Shown here: positions 31,956 to 40,848 of the stretch, piece after piece | Layout: every line of letters starts with the position of its first letter | How positions within the stretch are numbered: the stretch's first letter is position 1 | Assembly (NCBI GenBank): GCA_020726325.1 | Contig: DYST01000003.1 | Span: 1-50,304, forward strand | From: Thiomicrospira cyclica | GTDB taxonomy: Bacteria > Pseudomonadota > Gammaproteobacteria > Thiomicrospirales > Thiomicrospiraceae | Direction of reading: 5' to 3' | DNA length: 50,304 bases | The notes under the pieces: generated by a model | Seen by the model: the letters and a program-made list of their open reading frames with translations, nothing else | Told to the model about the DNA's origin: nothing | Databases searched by the model: none | Program-made: the position numbers and the translations under genes

Positions 31956-32069
31956 GACAACAAACCCCAATTAAATACGGGCACAATTCTTATCTTTATT
32001 ATCTAAACAAGAGCCAAGAGCATCACCGATACACAGCAACGCCCTTAACTTATCATAAAAAGTAAAAAA

Positions 32070-32510
32070 TTACTCTAAAGCACCACTTGCAGCTTTCCAC
32101 TCTGGCATGCCACCACGGAACCAATAAACTTTTTTATGACCTGCTTTAACGGCACGATCGCTACCTTTATAGCCTTTCCAACACTCAGGACCATTACAGT
32201 ACCCAATCAAAGCTGCATTCTTATCAGCAGGTAACTTAGATAAATCAACCGAATCTAATGCGGCATCATAATCAACGCTTTTCGCACTTTTTTCTTTGTA
32301 AGGAACACTAATCGCACCAATGATATGCCCTTCTTCGTATTCTGCTGCAACACGGAAATCAACAGCAACAACACCCGCAGCAATTAGCGATTTAACCTTA
32401 GCAGCATTCACCATCTCAGCACCTGCCAATGACATTGGCGTGTCAGCTGCAAAAACAACAGTAGAAAATAATAACGACGCGCTCGCAACCAAAGTAGCAA
32501 ATTTCTTCAT
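32070..32510 (-). CDS. Periplasmic rhodanese-like sulfurtransferase
   Basis: The 146-aa product has a Sec signal peptide (MKKFATLVASASLLFSTVVFA, cleavage near residue 22) and a single rhodanese domain: VVAVDFRVAAEYEEGHIIGA, then the active-site loop YCNGPECWKG with the likely catalytic Cys105 and a second Cys110. Such exported rhodaneses bind and pass on sulfane sulfur from thiosulfate or polysulfide. It is 114 nt upstream of the chemoreceptor gene on the same strand and about 2.3 kb from the molybdoenzyme operon, which supports a joint role in periplasmic sulfur chemistry. Confidence 0.92.
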   Translation of the reverse strand: MKKFATLVASASLLFSTVVFAADTPMSLAGAEMVNAAKVKSLIAAGVVAVDFRVAAEYEEGHIIGAISVPYKEKSAKSVDYDAALDSVDLSKLPADKNAALIGYCNGPECWKGYKGSDRAVKAGHKKVYWFRGGMPEWKAASGALE

Positions 32511-32757
32511 ATCAATATCTCCAAATTTAATCTTTTTACTTTAATCGACCACAACCAAACAATAACAAGAAATCACTTTTCCATATCATTGATGTTGCAT
32601 CTATTTGCGAATTTACCCCTATATGAATACAAAGTCAACACATCTTCTAAATACGCATAAAAAAACCGTACTTACAAGGTATCAATTTTAAAGAAAAAGG
32701 TAAAATCGAAGAAATAGATTCCGACTTTTATGAAAATAATGGCCTTTTAGCAGCTTT

Positions 32758-33615
32758 TTAAATATTCCACTTAATCTCTTTTACCTGTGGCTGCAACTGT
32801 TCTACACTCTGCGGCACAATAGGAGTTGCATCTGCTTCATTTTGCGCAATAATTTCAACAATTTTAGATGCCATTTCGCGGAAAATAGCACTAACCTTAT
32901 CGTCAGGATGCGCTAAGACAAAAGGCACACCCGATTCATCGCCTTGTTGGATACGTTTATCTAACGGCAAAGAACCCAAAAAGTTAACCAAATACTGTAA
33001 AGACATCAACTGCGCTGCATCATGACCAAACAAATGTTCTTCATGTCCACATTGCGGACAGATAAACATATTCATATTCTCGACCACGCCCAACACAGGA
33101 ATATTAAGCTGATGCAACATCTTCAAGCCTTTTTTTGCATCCAATAATGCCAATTCCTGAGGGGTTGATACCACCAATGCACCAGCAACAACGACTTGCT
33201 GACTCAAACTCAACTGAATATCACCCGTACCAGGTGGTAAATCAACAATCAAATAGTCCAATTCTGGCCAAATCGTATCAAAAAGCAATTTCTCCAATGC
33301 TGAATTTAACTGCGCACCACGCCAAATTAACGCCGAATCTTCCCGTTGCAAATGAAAACCAATCGACATCACCGCCAAACCATGCGCCATAATCGGTGAC
33401 ATCTTACCGTCTGCATTAATATCAGGACGCTGTTCACTAACACCGAAAATTAACGGTTGCGATGGGCCGTACAAATCAGCATCTAAGACACCGACTTTAT
33501 AGCCTTCTAACTGCAACGCCATCGCTAAATTAGCTGCAACAGTGGATTTGCCCACGCCGCCTTTTGCTGAAGAAACAGCAACAACATGCTTAATATTCGG
33601 TAATAATTTACTCAC
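32758..33615 (-). CDS. apbC: Fe-S cluster carrier ATPase Mrp/ApbC
   Basis: This ParA/MinD-like P-loop protein carries [4Fe-4S] clusters to target proteins. The 285-aa product has the deviant Walker A SSAKGGVGKST (Lys18 and Lys23), DADLYGPSQP, VDLPPGTGD and the cluster-binding CPQC in NMFICPQCG. The N-terminal DUF59 domain of longer Mrp forms is absent. The start is GTG 33615 with AAGGAAGG before it, 10 nt after the mobA stop, so mobA and this gene form one unit. It may help load the Fe-S-rich molybdoenzyme complex, though its role is normally general. Confidence 0.94.
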   Translation of the reverse strand: MSKLLPNIKHVVAVSSAKGGVGKSTVAANLAMALQLEGYKVGVLDADLYGPSQPLIFGVSEQRPDINADGKMSPIMAHGLAVMSIGFHLQREDSALIWRGAQLNSALEKLLFDTIWPELDYLIVDLPPGTGDIQLSLSQQVVVAGALVVSTPQELALLDAKKGLKMLHQLNIPVLGVVENMNMFICPQCGHEEHLFGHDAAQLMSLQYLVNFLGSLPLDKRIQQGDESGVPFVLAHPDDKVSAIFREMASKIVEIIAQNEADATPIVPQSVEQLQPQVKEIKWNI

Positions 33616-33625
33616 GACACCTTCC

Positions 33626-34210
33626 TTAATTCGGTTTATTTCTATTCATTAAAATAGCAGGATCATACTGCCAGCGATAGCGTGATAATTGCAATTCCGA
33701 TAAATAACGCCCAACACGCTGCTCACCCGATTCTAATAATCGTTCAATCGCATCAATACAATCAACATGTAATAAAAAACACAGACTATGACGACCTAAA
33801 GCATCACACAACACAGCACCCTTAGTTTGCTCTACAGTCGCTAATTGATAAAGACGCAGCCCAATATCTAAGGGTAACCAAGGCATATCACAAGCAGTAA
33901 CCAATACCCATGAAATACCCTCAGCTCGTGCCATTAATAACGACGACCAAGCCCCCTTCATTGGACCTGCAGGAAAATGAGATACGGGCTCAACAATTAA
34001 GGGTAAAGATAAATCCATTGCCCAATGCACTTGATCTTCGCGTACACATAAACCCATAAAATCATGCTGCCACGACAAACGACGCGCCATCACCTGTGCC
34101 AACGGCAAACCAAAATGATCGCCCAAAGCCTTAGGATAGCCAGCCCAACGACGAGAGTCGCCACCTGCCAAAACGGCAAAGGATACATTTAAAGAAAGAT
34201 GTTTTTTCAT
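33626..34210 (-). CDS. mobA: Molybdenum cofactor guanylyltransferase MobA
   Basis: MobA adds GMP to molybdopterin to give the MGD cofactor used by DMSO-reductase-family enzymes. The 194-aa product has the nucleotide-binding LAGGDSRRWAGYPKAL, HFPAGPMKGAW, TACDMPWLP and a C-terminal GEQRVGRYL. I start at ATG 34210; a TTG nine codons upstream is also open. There is no clear Shine-Dalgarno, and a -10-like TATACT ends five bases before the ATG, so the message may be nearly leaderless. It fits the MGD enzyme encoded 4-10 kb away. Upstream lies the hepT-mntA cassette. Confidence 0.9.
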   Translation of the reverse strand: MKKHLSLNVSFAVLAGGDSRRWAGYPKALGDHFGLPLAQVMARRLSWQHDFMGLCVREDQVHWAMDLSLPLIVEPVSHFPAGPMKGAWSSLLMARAEGISWVLVTACDMPWLPLDIGLRLYQLATVEQTKGAVLCDALGRHSLCFLLHVDCIDAIERLLESGEQRVGRYLSELQLSRYRWQYDPAILMNRNKPN

Positions 34211-34215
34211 GACGA

Positions 34216-34232
34216 CAGTATAACAAAATTGA
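34216..34232. repeat. 17-bp direct repeat, mobA side of the hepT-mntA cassette
   Basis: CAGTATAACAAAATTGA here and CAGTATCACAAAATTGA at 35096-35112 match at 16 of 17 positions and bracket the hepT-mntA pair. This copy carries the -10-like element upstream of mobA on the minus strand. Confidence 0.7.
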
Positions 34233-34243
34233 GGCAAGACTCT

Positions 34244-34606
34244 TTATAAATCAGACCCCAACCCGCCAAGTTTGTTTGGCAATTGCACGATGACATAACA
34301 CGCTTCAATTTCATTCCTAAACGCTTGTGGAATCCTGCTCCAATCGACAATCTGAACAATAATGGGCAAATTGCTGTCCGAAAAGGCTTCGCGCACTGCC
34401 GATAGTCTGAACAGGTCTCGTGCGGCATTATCGGGAAAATGTGCGACTAAATCCAAATCACTGGCATCGTAATGGTCACCGTTAACACGCGAACCATATG
34501 CCCACACGGCAGCTTCAGGGATATGCTGTGCCAATATGGCTTTGACCTGTTCGAGATAGTTTGACGGCAGAAAAAGCATCGATTGTTCAGCCATTCGTCG
34601 TTTCAT
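34244..34606 (-). CDS. mntA: MntA-type nucleotidyltransferase antitoxin
   Basis: MntA antitoxins inactivate HepT toxins by adding AMP units to them. The 120-aa product has the minimal nucleotidyltransferase signature GSRVNGDHYDASDLDLV, exactly GS-x10-D-x-D, and a following strand IVQIVDW. It overlaps hepT by 20 nt; internal ATG codons at 34594 and 34579 are other possible starts. The pair lies in one orientation between tcdA and mobA and is bracketed by 17-bp direct repeats. Confidence 0.87.
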   Translation of the reverse strand: MKRRMAEQSMLFLPSNYLEQVKAILAQHIPEAAVWAYGSRVNGDHYDASDLDLVAHFPDNAARDLFRLSAVREAFSDSNLPIIVQIVDWSRIPQAFRNEIEACYVIVQLPNKLGGLGSDL

Positions 34607-35030
34607 CCTGACCTAATTTTTCACTTAAACACACGATGAGGGTTCGCACATCTTCGAGAAATAGAGGGATGAGCACCAGCGTTTCTTCAGCAAAAGCTTC
34701 GCCATAATCATGGGCAGTATTGTTGCGATTATCTCGATAACGAAACCAACGCTCGACCTCATCTAAGCTCATTAAATCATGCACAGCCGCCAACCGTAGC
34801 ATATCTTTAACAGGCGTACTTTCGAGCTTTTTACCACCATGTCCATATACTTTCAATGCTTTTTTGAGCAACTTAAAAGCAGTTTCTTGCGTCAATTCGT
34901 AACCTTTGACAATAGCATTACGAAACACTTCTTGATCGATACTGTTTTCTTCGGCTTGCTGATACAAACGCAGCGATGACTCTAGCGTTTTAAGACAGCG
35001 TTGTAATTGGTCAGTATTGAGGTAGATCAT
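34587..35030 (-). CDS. hepT: HepT-type HEPN toxin (HI0074 family)
   Basis: HEPN toxins of this type are RNases controlled by the partner nucleotidyltransferase. The 147-aa product is all-helical, with FRNAIVKGYELTQETAFKLLKKAL, EVERWFRYRDNRNNTAHDYGE and the catalytic motif RNNTAHDY (R-x4-H-x-Y). I start at ATG 35030 (MIYLNTDQ); the frame is open for 12 more codons. It is the first gene of the module, and a promoter-like sequence with the second 17-bp repeat lies upstream. Confidence 0.87.
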   Translation of the reverse strand: MIYLNTDQLQRCLKTLESSLRLYQQAEENSIDQEVFRNAIVKGYELTQETAFKLLKKALKVYGHGGKKLESTPVKDMLRLAAVHDLMSLDEVERWFRYRDNRNNTAHDYGEAFAEETLVLIPLFLEDVRTLIVCLSEKLGQDETTNG

Positions 35031-35095
35031 GAGAATAGCCCCATAAAAAAAATTGGCAGATAACACGCCTAATAAAGATGCTTTACTTATCTTTA

Positions 35096-35112
35096 CAGTA
35101 TCACAAAATTGA
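35096..35112. repeat. 17-bp direct repeat, tcdA side of the hepT-mntA cassette
   Basis: CAGTATCACAAAATTGA is the partner of the copy at 34216-34232 (one mismatch). On the minus strand it reads TTTTGTGATACTG and could supply a -10-like GATACT for hepT, 66 nt before its start. The two copies are 880 bp apart. Confidence 0.7.
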
Positions 35113-35133
35113 AAAAAACTACATAAGGTGCAT

Positions 35134-35853
35134 TTAATTTTTAACCAACTCTCGCAACACCTCGCCTGCCAACATCAGACCAAATAAAGCAGGCATATAG
35201 CTAATTGTACCATTCACCACACGCGTACCACCTGTCATAACAGCCTCAGGCTCACCAGTCGGACGTGGTAACTCTCTCGATGCCACACAAACAATCCCAC
35301 GTCCAATACCCGCTTTACGCAATTTACCGCGCACCTGACGTGCCAAGCCACAACCTTCTGTATCCATGACATCCATCACACCGACCTTACGCACATCTAA
35401 GCGGCGACCAGCACCCATACTGCTATAAACAGGCACTCCAGCTTTAACTGCAGCAATCAATAATGCAACCTTACAACTGACACTATCAATAGCATCTATC
35501 ACAATATCTGGTTGAATTTGTGTTAAACGCTCAGGCGCATCCTCACAAATCATCTGCTCGATACAAACGACGTCACAAGCTGGATTAATCTGTAGAATAC
35601 GATCTCGCATCACATCCACCTTCGATAAGCCAACAGTTGATGTTAACGCCACTAACTGTCGATTACGATTCGAATCACTGACCACATCCATATCAATCAG
35701 CGTCAATTTTCCAATCCCTGCACGTGCTAAAGCCTCAGCAACATGACCACCGACACCACCGACACCTGCTAACAGCAGATGCGTTTTACGTAATTTATCG
35801 ATACCTGTATCACCAACTAATAACCGTGTACGTGCCTGCCAATCATTACTCAT
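35134..35853 (-). CDS. tcdA: tRNA threonylcarbamoyladenosine dehydratase TcdA
   Basis: TcdA (CsdL, ThiF/E1-like) makes the cyclic form of the t6A37 modification on ANN-decoding tRNAs. The 239-aa product has the nucleotide-binding GVGGVGGHVAEALARAGIG, the metal and ATP region DMDVVSDSNRNRQ, DAIDSVSCK and the RPTGEPEAVMTGG tail segment. Length is near the family value (about 268 in E. coli, shorter here at the C-terminus). Its ATG follows the tatD-like stop with no gap, so the two are co-transcribed and probably coupled. Confidence 0.93.
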   Translation of the reverse strand: MSNDWQARTRLLVGDTGIDKLRKTHLLLAGVGGVGGHVAEALARAGIGKLTLIDMDVVSDSNRNRQLVALTSTVGLSKVDVMRDRILQINPACDVVCIEQMICEDAPERLTQIQPDIVIDAIDSVSCKVALLIAAVKAGVPVYSSMGAGRRLDVRKVGVMDVMDTEGCGLARQVRGKLRKAGIGRGIVCVASRELPRPTGEPEAVMTGGTRVVNGTISYMPALFGLMLAGEVLRELVKN

Positions 35854-36579
35854 TTAGTTTTTACTCCATAAAGAAGCCCAATTTTGAGCAGATTGCTGCT
35901 CAATTTCAGCAACAGAAACATCCCAAATCAACGCAAGACTTAAGCCTAAATCAGCAATATCATCAGGTACAGTATTGTTAGCCTTACGAATACCATAAGG
36001 TGCATCTGTTTCGAGCAAAATAAGCGACTTATCCAAACCTTGCAGCAACTGCCGACGCTTATCCGTAATTTGATACAATAATCTAGCCCCTACACCAATA
36101 TAAAAACCCAATGCTTGCCAACGCTGCGCTTGTTGTAACGACCCTGTAAACCCATGAACAACGCCCTGACAGTCTATACACTTACGAATAACACCATAAC
36201 CACGTTCCTCATCATTGACTAAATGCAAACTCATCACACGATTAGCATCACCTGCCAACCCTACTTGACGTACAAAGACATCCCACTGGATAGCCTGATT
36301 CAATCGCCTGCGTGGCGAAGCATCCAATCCAATTTCACCAATCGCTAAAGAAGCATCCGCCAGCAACACATCTTCTAATGACTGCCAAGGCAAATCCTCC
36401 CGTGCAACCCAAGGATGAAAACCAACTGCCTGCCGCCAATCACCCGATAAAGACTTTAATTTATCGTGTGTCAGCTGCCAATCCAACGCATCAACGCCCA
36501 CAGCCAAACCACCCGCAACCCGTTGAGGTTGCCAAGAATCCGCTAATGCATTTAAATGAAAATGGCTATCGAACCACAT
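35854..36579 (-). CDS. TatD-family metal-dependent hydrolase
   Basis: TatD-family proteins are metal-dependent DNases of the amidohydrolase fold. The 241-aa product has the metal ligands in FDSHFHLNAL, the Glu in AIGEIGLDAS, a His in MSLHLVND, VHGFTGS and the Asp in LLETDAPYG. TatD paralogues (TatD, YcfH, YjjV) cannot be told apart here. An intrinsic terminator ends 16 nt before its start; GGAAG serves as ribosome-binding site. Confidence 0.88.
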   Translation of the reverse strand: MWFDSHFHLNALADSWQPQRVAGGLAVGVDALDWQLTHDKLKSLSGDWRQAVGFHPWVAREDLPWQSLEDVLLADASLAIGEIGLDASPRRRLNQAIQWDVFVRQVGLAGDANRVMSLHLVNDEERGYGVIRKCIDCQGVVHGFTGSLQQAQRWQALGFYIGVGARLLYQITDKRRQLLQGLDKSLILLETDAPYGIRKANNTVPDDIADLGLSLALIWDVSVAEIEQQSAQNWASLWSKN

Positions 36580-36595
36580 TGTTTACTTCCAATAC

Positions 36596-36625
36596 AAAAA
36601 AAGCCGAGCAATGCTCGGCTTTTTT
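36596..36625. terminator. Terminator of the ribosomal supercluster (after rplQ)
   Basis: GCCGAGC (36603-36609) and GCTCGGC (36613-36619) with an AAT loop are flanked by seven A and six T residues, so the hairpin can work in both directions. It follows the rplQ stop by 17 nt on the minus strand and stands 16 nt before the tatD-like start. Confidence 0.92.
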
Positions 36626-36642
36626 ACGCTTCTCATCGCTAC

Positions 36643-37014
36643 TTATTCAGCAGCAGATGCGCTTTCAACTAACTGTATCACTGCCATCGGCGCAGCGTCA
36701 CCAGCACGTTGACCAATTTTCAATACGCGCGTGTAACCACCAGCGCGTTCTTTGAAACGTGGACCAATGTCGGTAAACAACTTGCCAACGATATGAGCAT
36801 CACGCGTACGCGCGAATGCCAAACGACGATTGTGAACAGAATCAACTTTAGCCAAAGTGATTAAAGGCTCTGCGTACATACGCAATTCCTTAGCCTTAGG
36901 CAAAGTTGTCTGGATTTGCTCATGTTCAAACAGTGCATTGCACATATTTTGAAACATTGCCTTACGGTGCGAGCTTGTGCGGTTGAATTTACGACCGCTA
37001 TTCATATGACGCAT
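36643..37014 (-). CDS. rplQ: 50S ribosomal protein L17
   Basis: L17 binds 23S rRNA near the exit side of the large subunit. The 123-aa product shows [21 protein letters not shown], the near-invariant family start, and [20 protein letters not shown]. Length is typical (127 in E. coli). It is the last gene of the alpha operon, 16 nt after rpoA, and is followed by a strong terminator. Confidence 0.98.
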   Translation of the reverse strand: MRHMNSGRKFNRTSSHRKAMFQNMCNALFEHEQIQTTLPKAKELRMYAEPLITLAKVDSVHNRRLAFARTRDAHIVGKLFTDIGPRFKERAGGYTRVLKIGQRAGDAAPMAVIQLVESASAAE

Positions 37015-37030
37015 GGTAAATGCCCCTTAA

Positions 37031-38014
37031 TTATTGCGTGGCCTTAGCAGCCAAAGACGCTGGTGGCCAGTTTTCTAGCTTCATACCCAAACTTAACCCA
37101 CGTTGCGCCAAAACATCTTTGATTTCTTGCAAAGACTTCTTACCCAAATTAGGTGTTTTAAGTAACGCACTTTCTGTACGCTGCACCAGATCACCAATAT
37201 AAAAAATATTTTCCGCTTTCAAGCAGTTAGCCGAACGAACTGTTAACTCTAAATCATCAACAGGCTGTAAATACACAGGTTCAAACTCAATTTCCTTAAC
37301 ACCAGCTGCCTTAACATCGGTGTAAGTCATATCAACAAAAGCTGATAATTGAACATGCATAATTGTCGCTGCTTGACGAATGACTTCTTCAGGATCCAGC
37401 GTACCATCTGTTTCGATATTGATAATTAACTTATCTAAATCAGTACGATTTTCAACACGCGTGTTTTCAACCGCATAACTCACAGACAGAACAGGAGAAA
37501 AAGAAGCATCCAAACGTAGTACACCAACAGGCGAGGTTTCACCCTCACGGTAACGCTGATTCGCTGGAGAATAACCACGACCACGCTGAACTTTTAACTG
37601 CATTGACAAGGTCGCACCTGTTTCTAGATGTGCAATGACATGCTCAGGATTTACGATATCAATATCATGGGTCGCTTCAATATCCGCAGCAGTCACAATA
37701 CCTGGACCCTGCTTCTTCAAAGTTAACATGACCTCTTCACGAGATCCCATGTTCAACGCAACACCCTTTAAGTTCAACAAAATCTCAAGTACGTCTTCAC
37801 GCACACCGTCAATTGTTGAAAACTCATGGAGCACACCATCAATCTGCGCCTCTACGACAGCACAACCCGCCATAGAAGACAACAAAATACGGCGTAATGC
37901 ATTGCCCAGCGTATGACCGAAACCGCGTTCAAGCGGTTCCAGTGTTACTTGGCTATGTGTGTTAGACAAACGCACAACATCGACTAAACGTGGCGTCAGC
38001 AACTCATTCATCAT
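37031..38014 (-). CDS. rpoA: RNA polymerase subunit alpha
   Basis: Alpha dimerises to start RNA polymerase assembly and its C-terminal domain contacts UP elements and activators. The 327-aa product has the N-terminal domain ([23 protein letters not shown]), a linker and the C-terminal domain with [21 protein letters not shown] and [13 protein letters not shown]. Length is near E. coli (329). It lies in the usual order rpsD-rpoA-rplQ. Confidence 0.99.
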   Translation of the reverse strand: MMNELLTPRLVDVVRLSNTHSQVTLEPLERGFGHTLGNALRRILLSSMAGCAVVEAQIDGVLHEFSTIDGVREDVLEILLNLKGVALNMGSREEVMLTLKKQGPGIVTAADIEATHDIDIVNPEHVIAHLETGATLSMQLKVQRGRGYSPANQRYREGETSPVGVLRLDASFSPVLSVSYAVENTRVENRTDLDKLIINIETDGTLDPEEVIRQAATIMHVQLSAFVDMTYTDVKAAGVKEIEFEPVYLQPVDDLELTVRSANCLKAENIFYIGDLVQRTESALLKTPNLGKKSLQEIKDVLAQRGLSLGMKLENWPPASLAAKATQ

Positions 38015-38050
38015 TTACGGCTATCCTTAGGTCTCAACCCTGTTTACGGA

Positions 38051-38671
38051 TTACTTAGAGTACAATTCGACGATTAAATGTTCTTTAATGTCAGCAGACA
38101 AATCACTACGATCTGGCAATGCCTTAAACACACCCTCAAACTTACTCGTATCGACTTCAACCCAAGTTGGCAAGCCTTTACGACCTGCTAATTCGATTGC
38201 TGTAGCAATACGCTGCTGCGTACGAGCACGTTCACGAATCGTAACCACGTCACCCGCTTTCACTTGCATCGAAGCAATGTTAGCAGTACGACCATTAACC
38301 ATCAATAAACGGTGAGAAACGACTTGACGCGCTTCAGCACGTGTCGAAGCGAAGCCCATACGATAAACAACGTTATCCAAACGACCTTCTAATAACTTCA
38401 ACAAGTTTTCACCCGTAGAGCCTTTTTGACGAGCTGCTTCTTTAAAATAACCTGCAAATTGCTTTTCTAGCACACCATAAATACGACGCACTTTCTGTTT
38501 TTCACGCAACTGAATACGATATTCAGTTGGTTTTGACATAGCTGCACCATGTTGACCTGGTGGCTGTTGCAAATTGCATTTACTTTCCAACGGACGCAAA
38601 GAACTTTTCAATTCTAGATCAGTACCTTCGCGACGTGAAAGTTTACATTTTGGACCAATATATCTTGCCAT
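38051..38671 (-). CDS. rpsD: 30S ribosomal protein S4
   Basis: S4 nucleates 30S assembly on 16S rRNA and in E. coli represses the alpha operon. The 206-aa product has [19 protein letters not shown], the S4 RNA-binding domain ([27 protein letters not shown]) and a C-terminal [17 protein letters not shown], the same length as E. coli. A single Cys in PKCKLSRR is kept, but the zinc-type Cys set is absent. Confidence 0.99.
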   Translation of the reverse strand: MARYIGPKCKLSRREGTDLELKSSLRPLESKCNLQQPPGQHGAAMSKPTEYRIQLREKQKVRRIYGVLEKQFAGYFKEAARQKGSTGENLLKLLEGRLDNVVYRMGFASTRAEARQVVSHRLLMVNGRTANIASMQVKAGDVVTIRERARTQQRIATAIELAGRKGLPTWVEVDTSKFEGVFKALPDRSDLSADIKEHLIVELYSK

Positions 38672-38686
38672 GAAAACGAACCTCGG

Positions 38687-39082
38687 TTACACGCGACGCT
38701 TTTTCGGAGGACGGCAACCATTATGTGGAATTGGCGTTACATCCGAAATGTTCAAAATTTTAAAGCCGAGCGCATTAAGCGCACGAACTGCCGACTCACG
38801 ACCAGGACCTGGCCCTTTGATACGGACATCCATGTTCTTAACACCGTACTCCAACGCAACGGTACCAGCACGTTCTGCGGCAACCTGCGCTGCAAACGGT
38901 GTACTCTTACGCGAACCACGGAAACCGCTGCCACCAGCAGTAGCCCAACTCAAGACATTACCTTGACGATCAGAAATACTCACAATCGTGTTGTTAAAGC
39001 TCGCGTGGACATGGGCAATCGCGTCGTTCACTGTAATTTTTACTTTCTTACGAACGCGCGAATCTTTGGAAGGTCTAGCCAT
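38687..39082 (-). CDS. rpsK: 30S ribosomal protein S11
   Basis: S11 sits on the 30S platform next to the mRNA exit. The 131-aa product has [42 protein letters not shown] and the conserved C-terminus [18 protein letters not shown]. It is 18 nt downstream of rpsM in the alpha operon. Confidence 0.99.
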   Translation of the reverse strand: MARPSKDSRVRKKVKITVNDAIAHVHASFNNTIVSISDRQGNVLSWATAGGSGFRGSRKSTPFAAQVAAERAGTVALEYGVKNMDVRIKGPGPGRESAVRALNALGFKILNISDVTPIPHNGCRPPKKRRV

Positions 39083-39100
39083 ACTAATTCTCTCTTCCTA

Positions 39101-39457
39101 TTATTTCTTAATTGCCTTGCGCGGACCCTTGCGAGTACGAGCATTTGTCTTGGTACGTTGACCACGTGCAGGCAAGCCGCGACGGTGACGAATACCACGA
39201 TAACAACCCATGTCCATCAATCGCTTGATGCTCATGGAAACTTCACGACGCAAATCACCTTCCACCGCAAAGGTGCCGATTTGGGCACGAATGGCTTCCA
39301 GTTGATCTTCTGTCAATTCACGCACTTTTGTTGTAGGAGCAATTCCTACAGCTGCGCAAATACTTTTAGCACGCGTGGGTCCAACGCCATAAATGGCACG
39401 AAGACCGATCACGATATGCTTATTGACTGGGATGTTTACACCAGCAATACGGGCCAT
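39101..39457 (-). CDS. rpsM: 30S ribosomal protein S13
   Basis: S13 lies in the 30S head and contacts the P-site tRNA. I start at ATG 39457 ([10 protein letters not shown]), nine bases after AGGAG; an ATG two codons earlier is too close to it. That gives 118 aa, as in E. coli, with [16 protein letters not shown], the basic [20 protein letters not shown] and a lysine-rich end. It follows secY by 79 nt that hold a strong promoter but no rpmJ. Confidence 0.99.
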   Translation of the reverse strand: MARIAGVNIPVNKHIVIGLRAIYGVGPTRAKSICAAVGIAPTTKVRELTEDQLEAIRAQIGTFAVEGDLRREVSMSIKRLMDMGCYRGIRHRRGLPARGQRTKTNARTRKGPRKAIKK

Positions 39458-39502
39458 ACCCATCTACTCCTAATTTTGTACGCCAAGAAGCGGTAACCCA
39501 CT

Positions 39503-39531
39503 ATTATAGCGAGTTACTCCGCTCCATTCAA
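39503..39531 (-). promoter_or_regulatory. Alpha operon promoter between secY and rpsM
   Basis: On the minus strand TTGAAT (39531-39526), a 17-nt spacer and a perfect TATAAT (39508-39503) make a good sigma-70 promoter. It starts 5 nt after the secY stop and would give a leader of about 40 nt before rpsM. This is too short for the S4-binding pseudoknot leader known from E. coli, so autoregulation may differ. Confidence 0.75.
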
Positions 39532-39536
39532 GCTTA

Positions 39537-40847
39537 TTAACGCATTTGCATTTTTTTCATCATGCCTGGGTATTGTCCCGACATAATGAAAGACTGCATT
39601 TGAGTCATGAAATCCATCACAACTACCACGATGATCAATAATGAAGTGCCACCAAAATAGAAAGGGACATTCCAATAAAGGATCAAAAACTCAGGCAACA
39701 AACAGACCGCCGTAATATACAAAGCGCCTGCTAAAGTCAACCGACTCATAATGGTATCCAGATAGCGTGCCGTTTGATCACCAGGACGAATACCTGGGAC
39801 AAAGGCTCCCGAACGACGTAAGTTGTCGGCCGTATCTTTTGGGTTGAATACAACTGCGGTATAAAAGAATGTAAAAAACAAAATCGCAATTGCATACAGT
39901 CCAACATATAGCGGTTGACCTGGCGACAAGGTTGTCGCTAAATCTTTCAGCCATCCCATGCCTTCGCCAGCACCAAACCAGCCTCCCAGCGATGCTGGAA
40001 AGAGAATAATACTTGAGGCGAAAATAGGAGGAATAACACCCGCCATGTTTAGTTTGAACGGAATATGCGTCACTTGTTGTTGAAACATCGAACGCGCATT
40101 CGTTCTTTGAGAAAAATGCACCGTGATCCGTCGCTGACCGCTTTCAACGAAAACGACAAAGCCAGTTACCAGCAAAATGACTGCTAATAACATGAAAACA
40201 ACGAATACACCCAATTCACCTGTGCTCACTAATTCTAGTGTGCCAGCGAAAGCAGCAGGCAAGCCAGCGACAATCCCTGCAAAGATAATGATTGAAATAC
40301 CATTACCCATACCACGCTCAGTGATTTGCTCACCAAGCCACATTAAGAACATCGTTCCTGACACTAAGGTCGAAACTGCAATAATCTTAAAGCCAATACC
40401 AGGATTAATCACCACAGACAAGCCATTAATCTGCTGCGCTTCCAAGGCAATTGCAACACCTAACGCCTGAAAGGTAGCCAAAGCCACCGTACCATAGCGC
40501 GTATACTGTGTTATCTTGCGACGACCAGCCTCACCTTCTTTTTTCAATTGCTCTAATGTTGGCGATACAATCGTCAACAACTGAACAATAATTGAAGCAG
40601 AAATATAAGGCATAATCCCTAAAGCGAGTACAGAAAGACGCTCTAACGCACCACCTGAGAACATGTTAAACATGTCCAAAATGGTACCTTTTTGCTGTGC
40701 AAACATCGCTGCCAGAGCAACAGGATCAATTGAAGGTACAGGAATATGTGTACCCAGTCGATAAACAATCAACGCACCCACAACAAAGAGGATGCGTTGA
40801 ACAAGTTCTTGTGACCAAGTACTTTGAGCTGGTGTCACTGCTGACAT
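39537..40847 (-). CDS. secY: Protein translocase subunit SecY
   Basis: SecY forms the channel of the general secretion pathway in the inner membrane. The 436-aa product has ten expected membrane helices, including [38 protein letters not shown], a [16 protein letters not shown] loop and the cytoplasmic [22 protein letters not shown] region. Length is near E. coli (443). It follows rplO by 1 nt, the standard spc operon order. Confidence 0.99.
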   Translation of the reverse strand: MSAVTPAQSTWSQELVQRILFVVGALIVYRLGTHIPVPSIDPVALAAMFAQQKGTILDMFNMFSGGALERLSVLALGIMPYISASIIVQLLTIVSPTLEQLKKEGEAGRRKITQYTRYGTVALATFQALGVAIALEAQQINGLSVVINPGIGFKIIAVSTLVSGTMFLMWLGEQITERGMGNGISIIIFAGIVAGLPAAFAGTLELVSTGELGVFVVFMLLAVILLVTGFVVFVESGQRRITVHFSQRTNARSMFQQQVTHIPFKLNMAGVIPPIFASSIILFPASLGGWFGAGEGMGWLKDLATTLSPGQPLYVGLYAIAILFFTFFYTAVVFNPKDTADNLRRSGAFVPGIRPGDQTARYLDTIMSRLTLAGALYITAVCLLPEFLILYWNVPFYFGGTSLLIIVVVVMDFMTQMQSFIMSGQYPGMMKKMQMR

Positions 40848-40848
40848 A

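Noticed and set aside
32651-32761. 36-codon open plus-strand frame upstream of the apbC 3' end
   Set aside because: It has no start codon and no ribosome-binding site. It probably is chance in an A+T-rich spacer; the 32511-32757 gap otherwise shows nothing clear.
38723-39496. 257-codon plus-strand ORF
   Set aside because: It is antisense to rpsK and rpsM, has no ribosome-binding site and no recognisable protein features.
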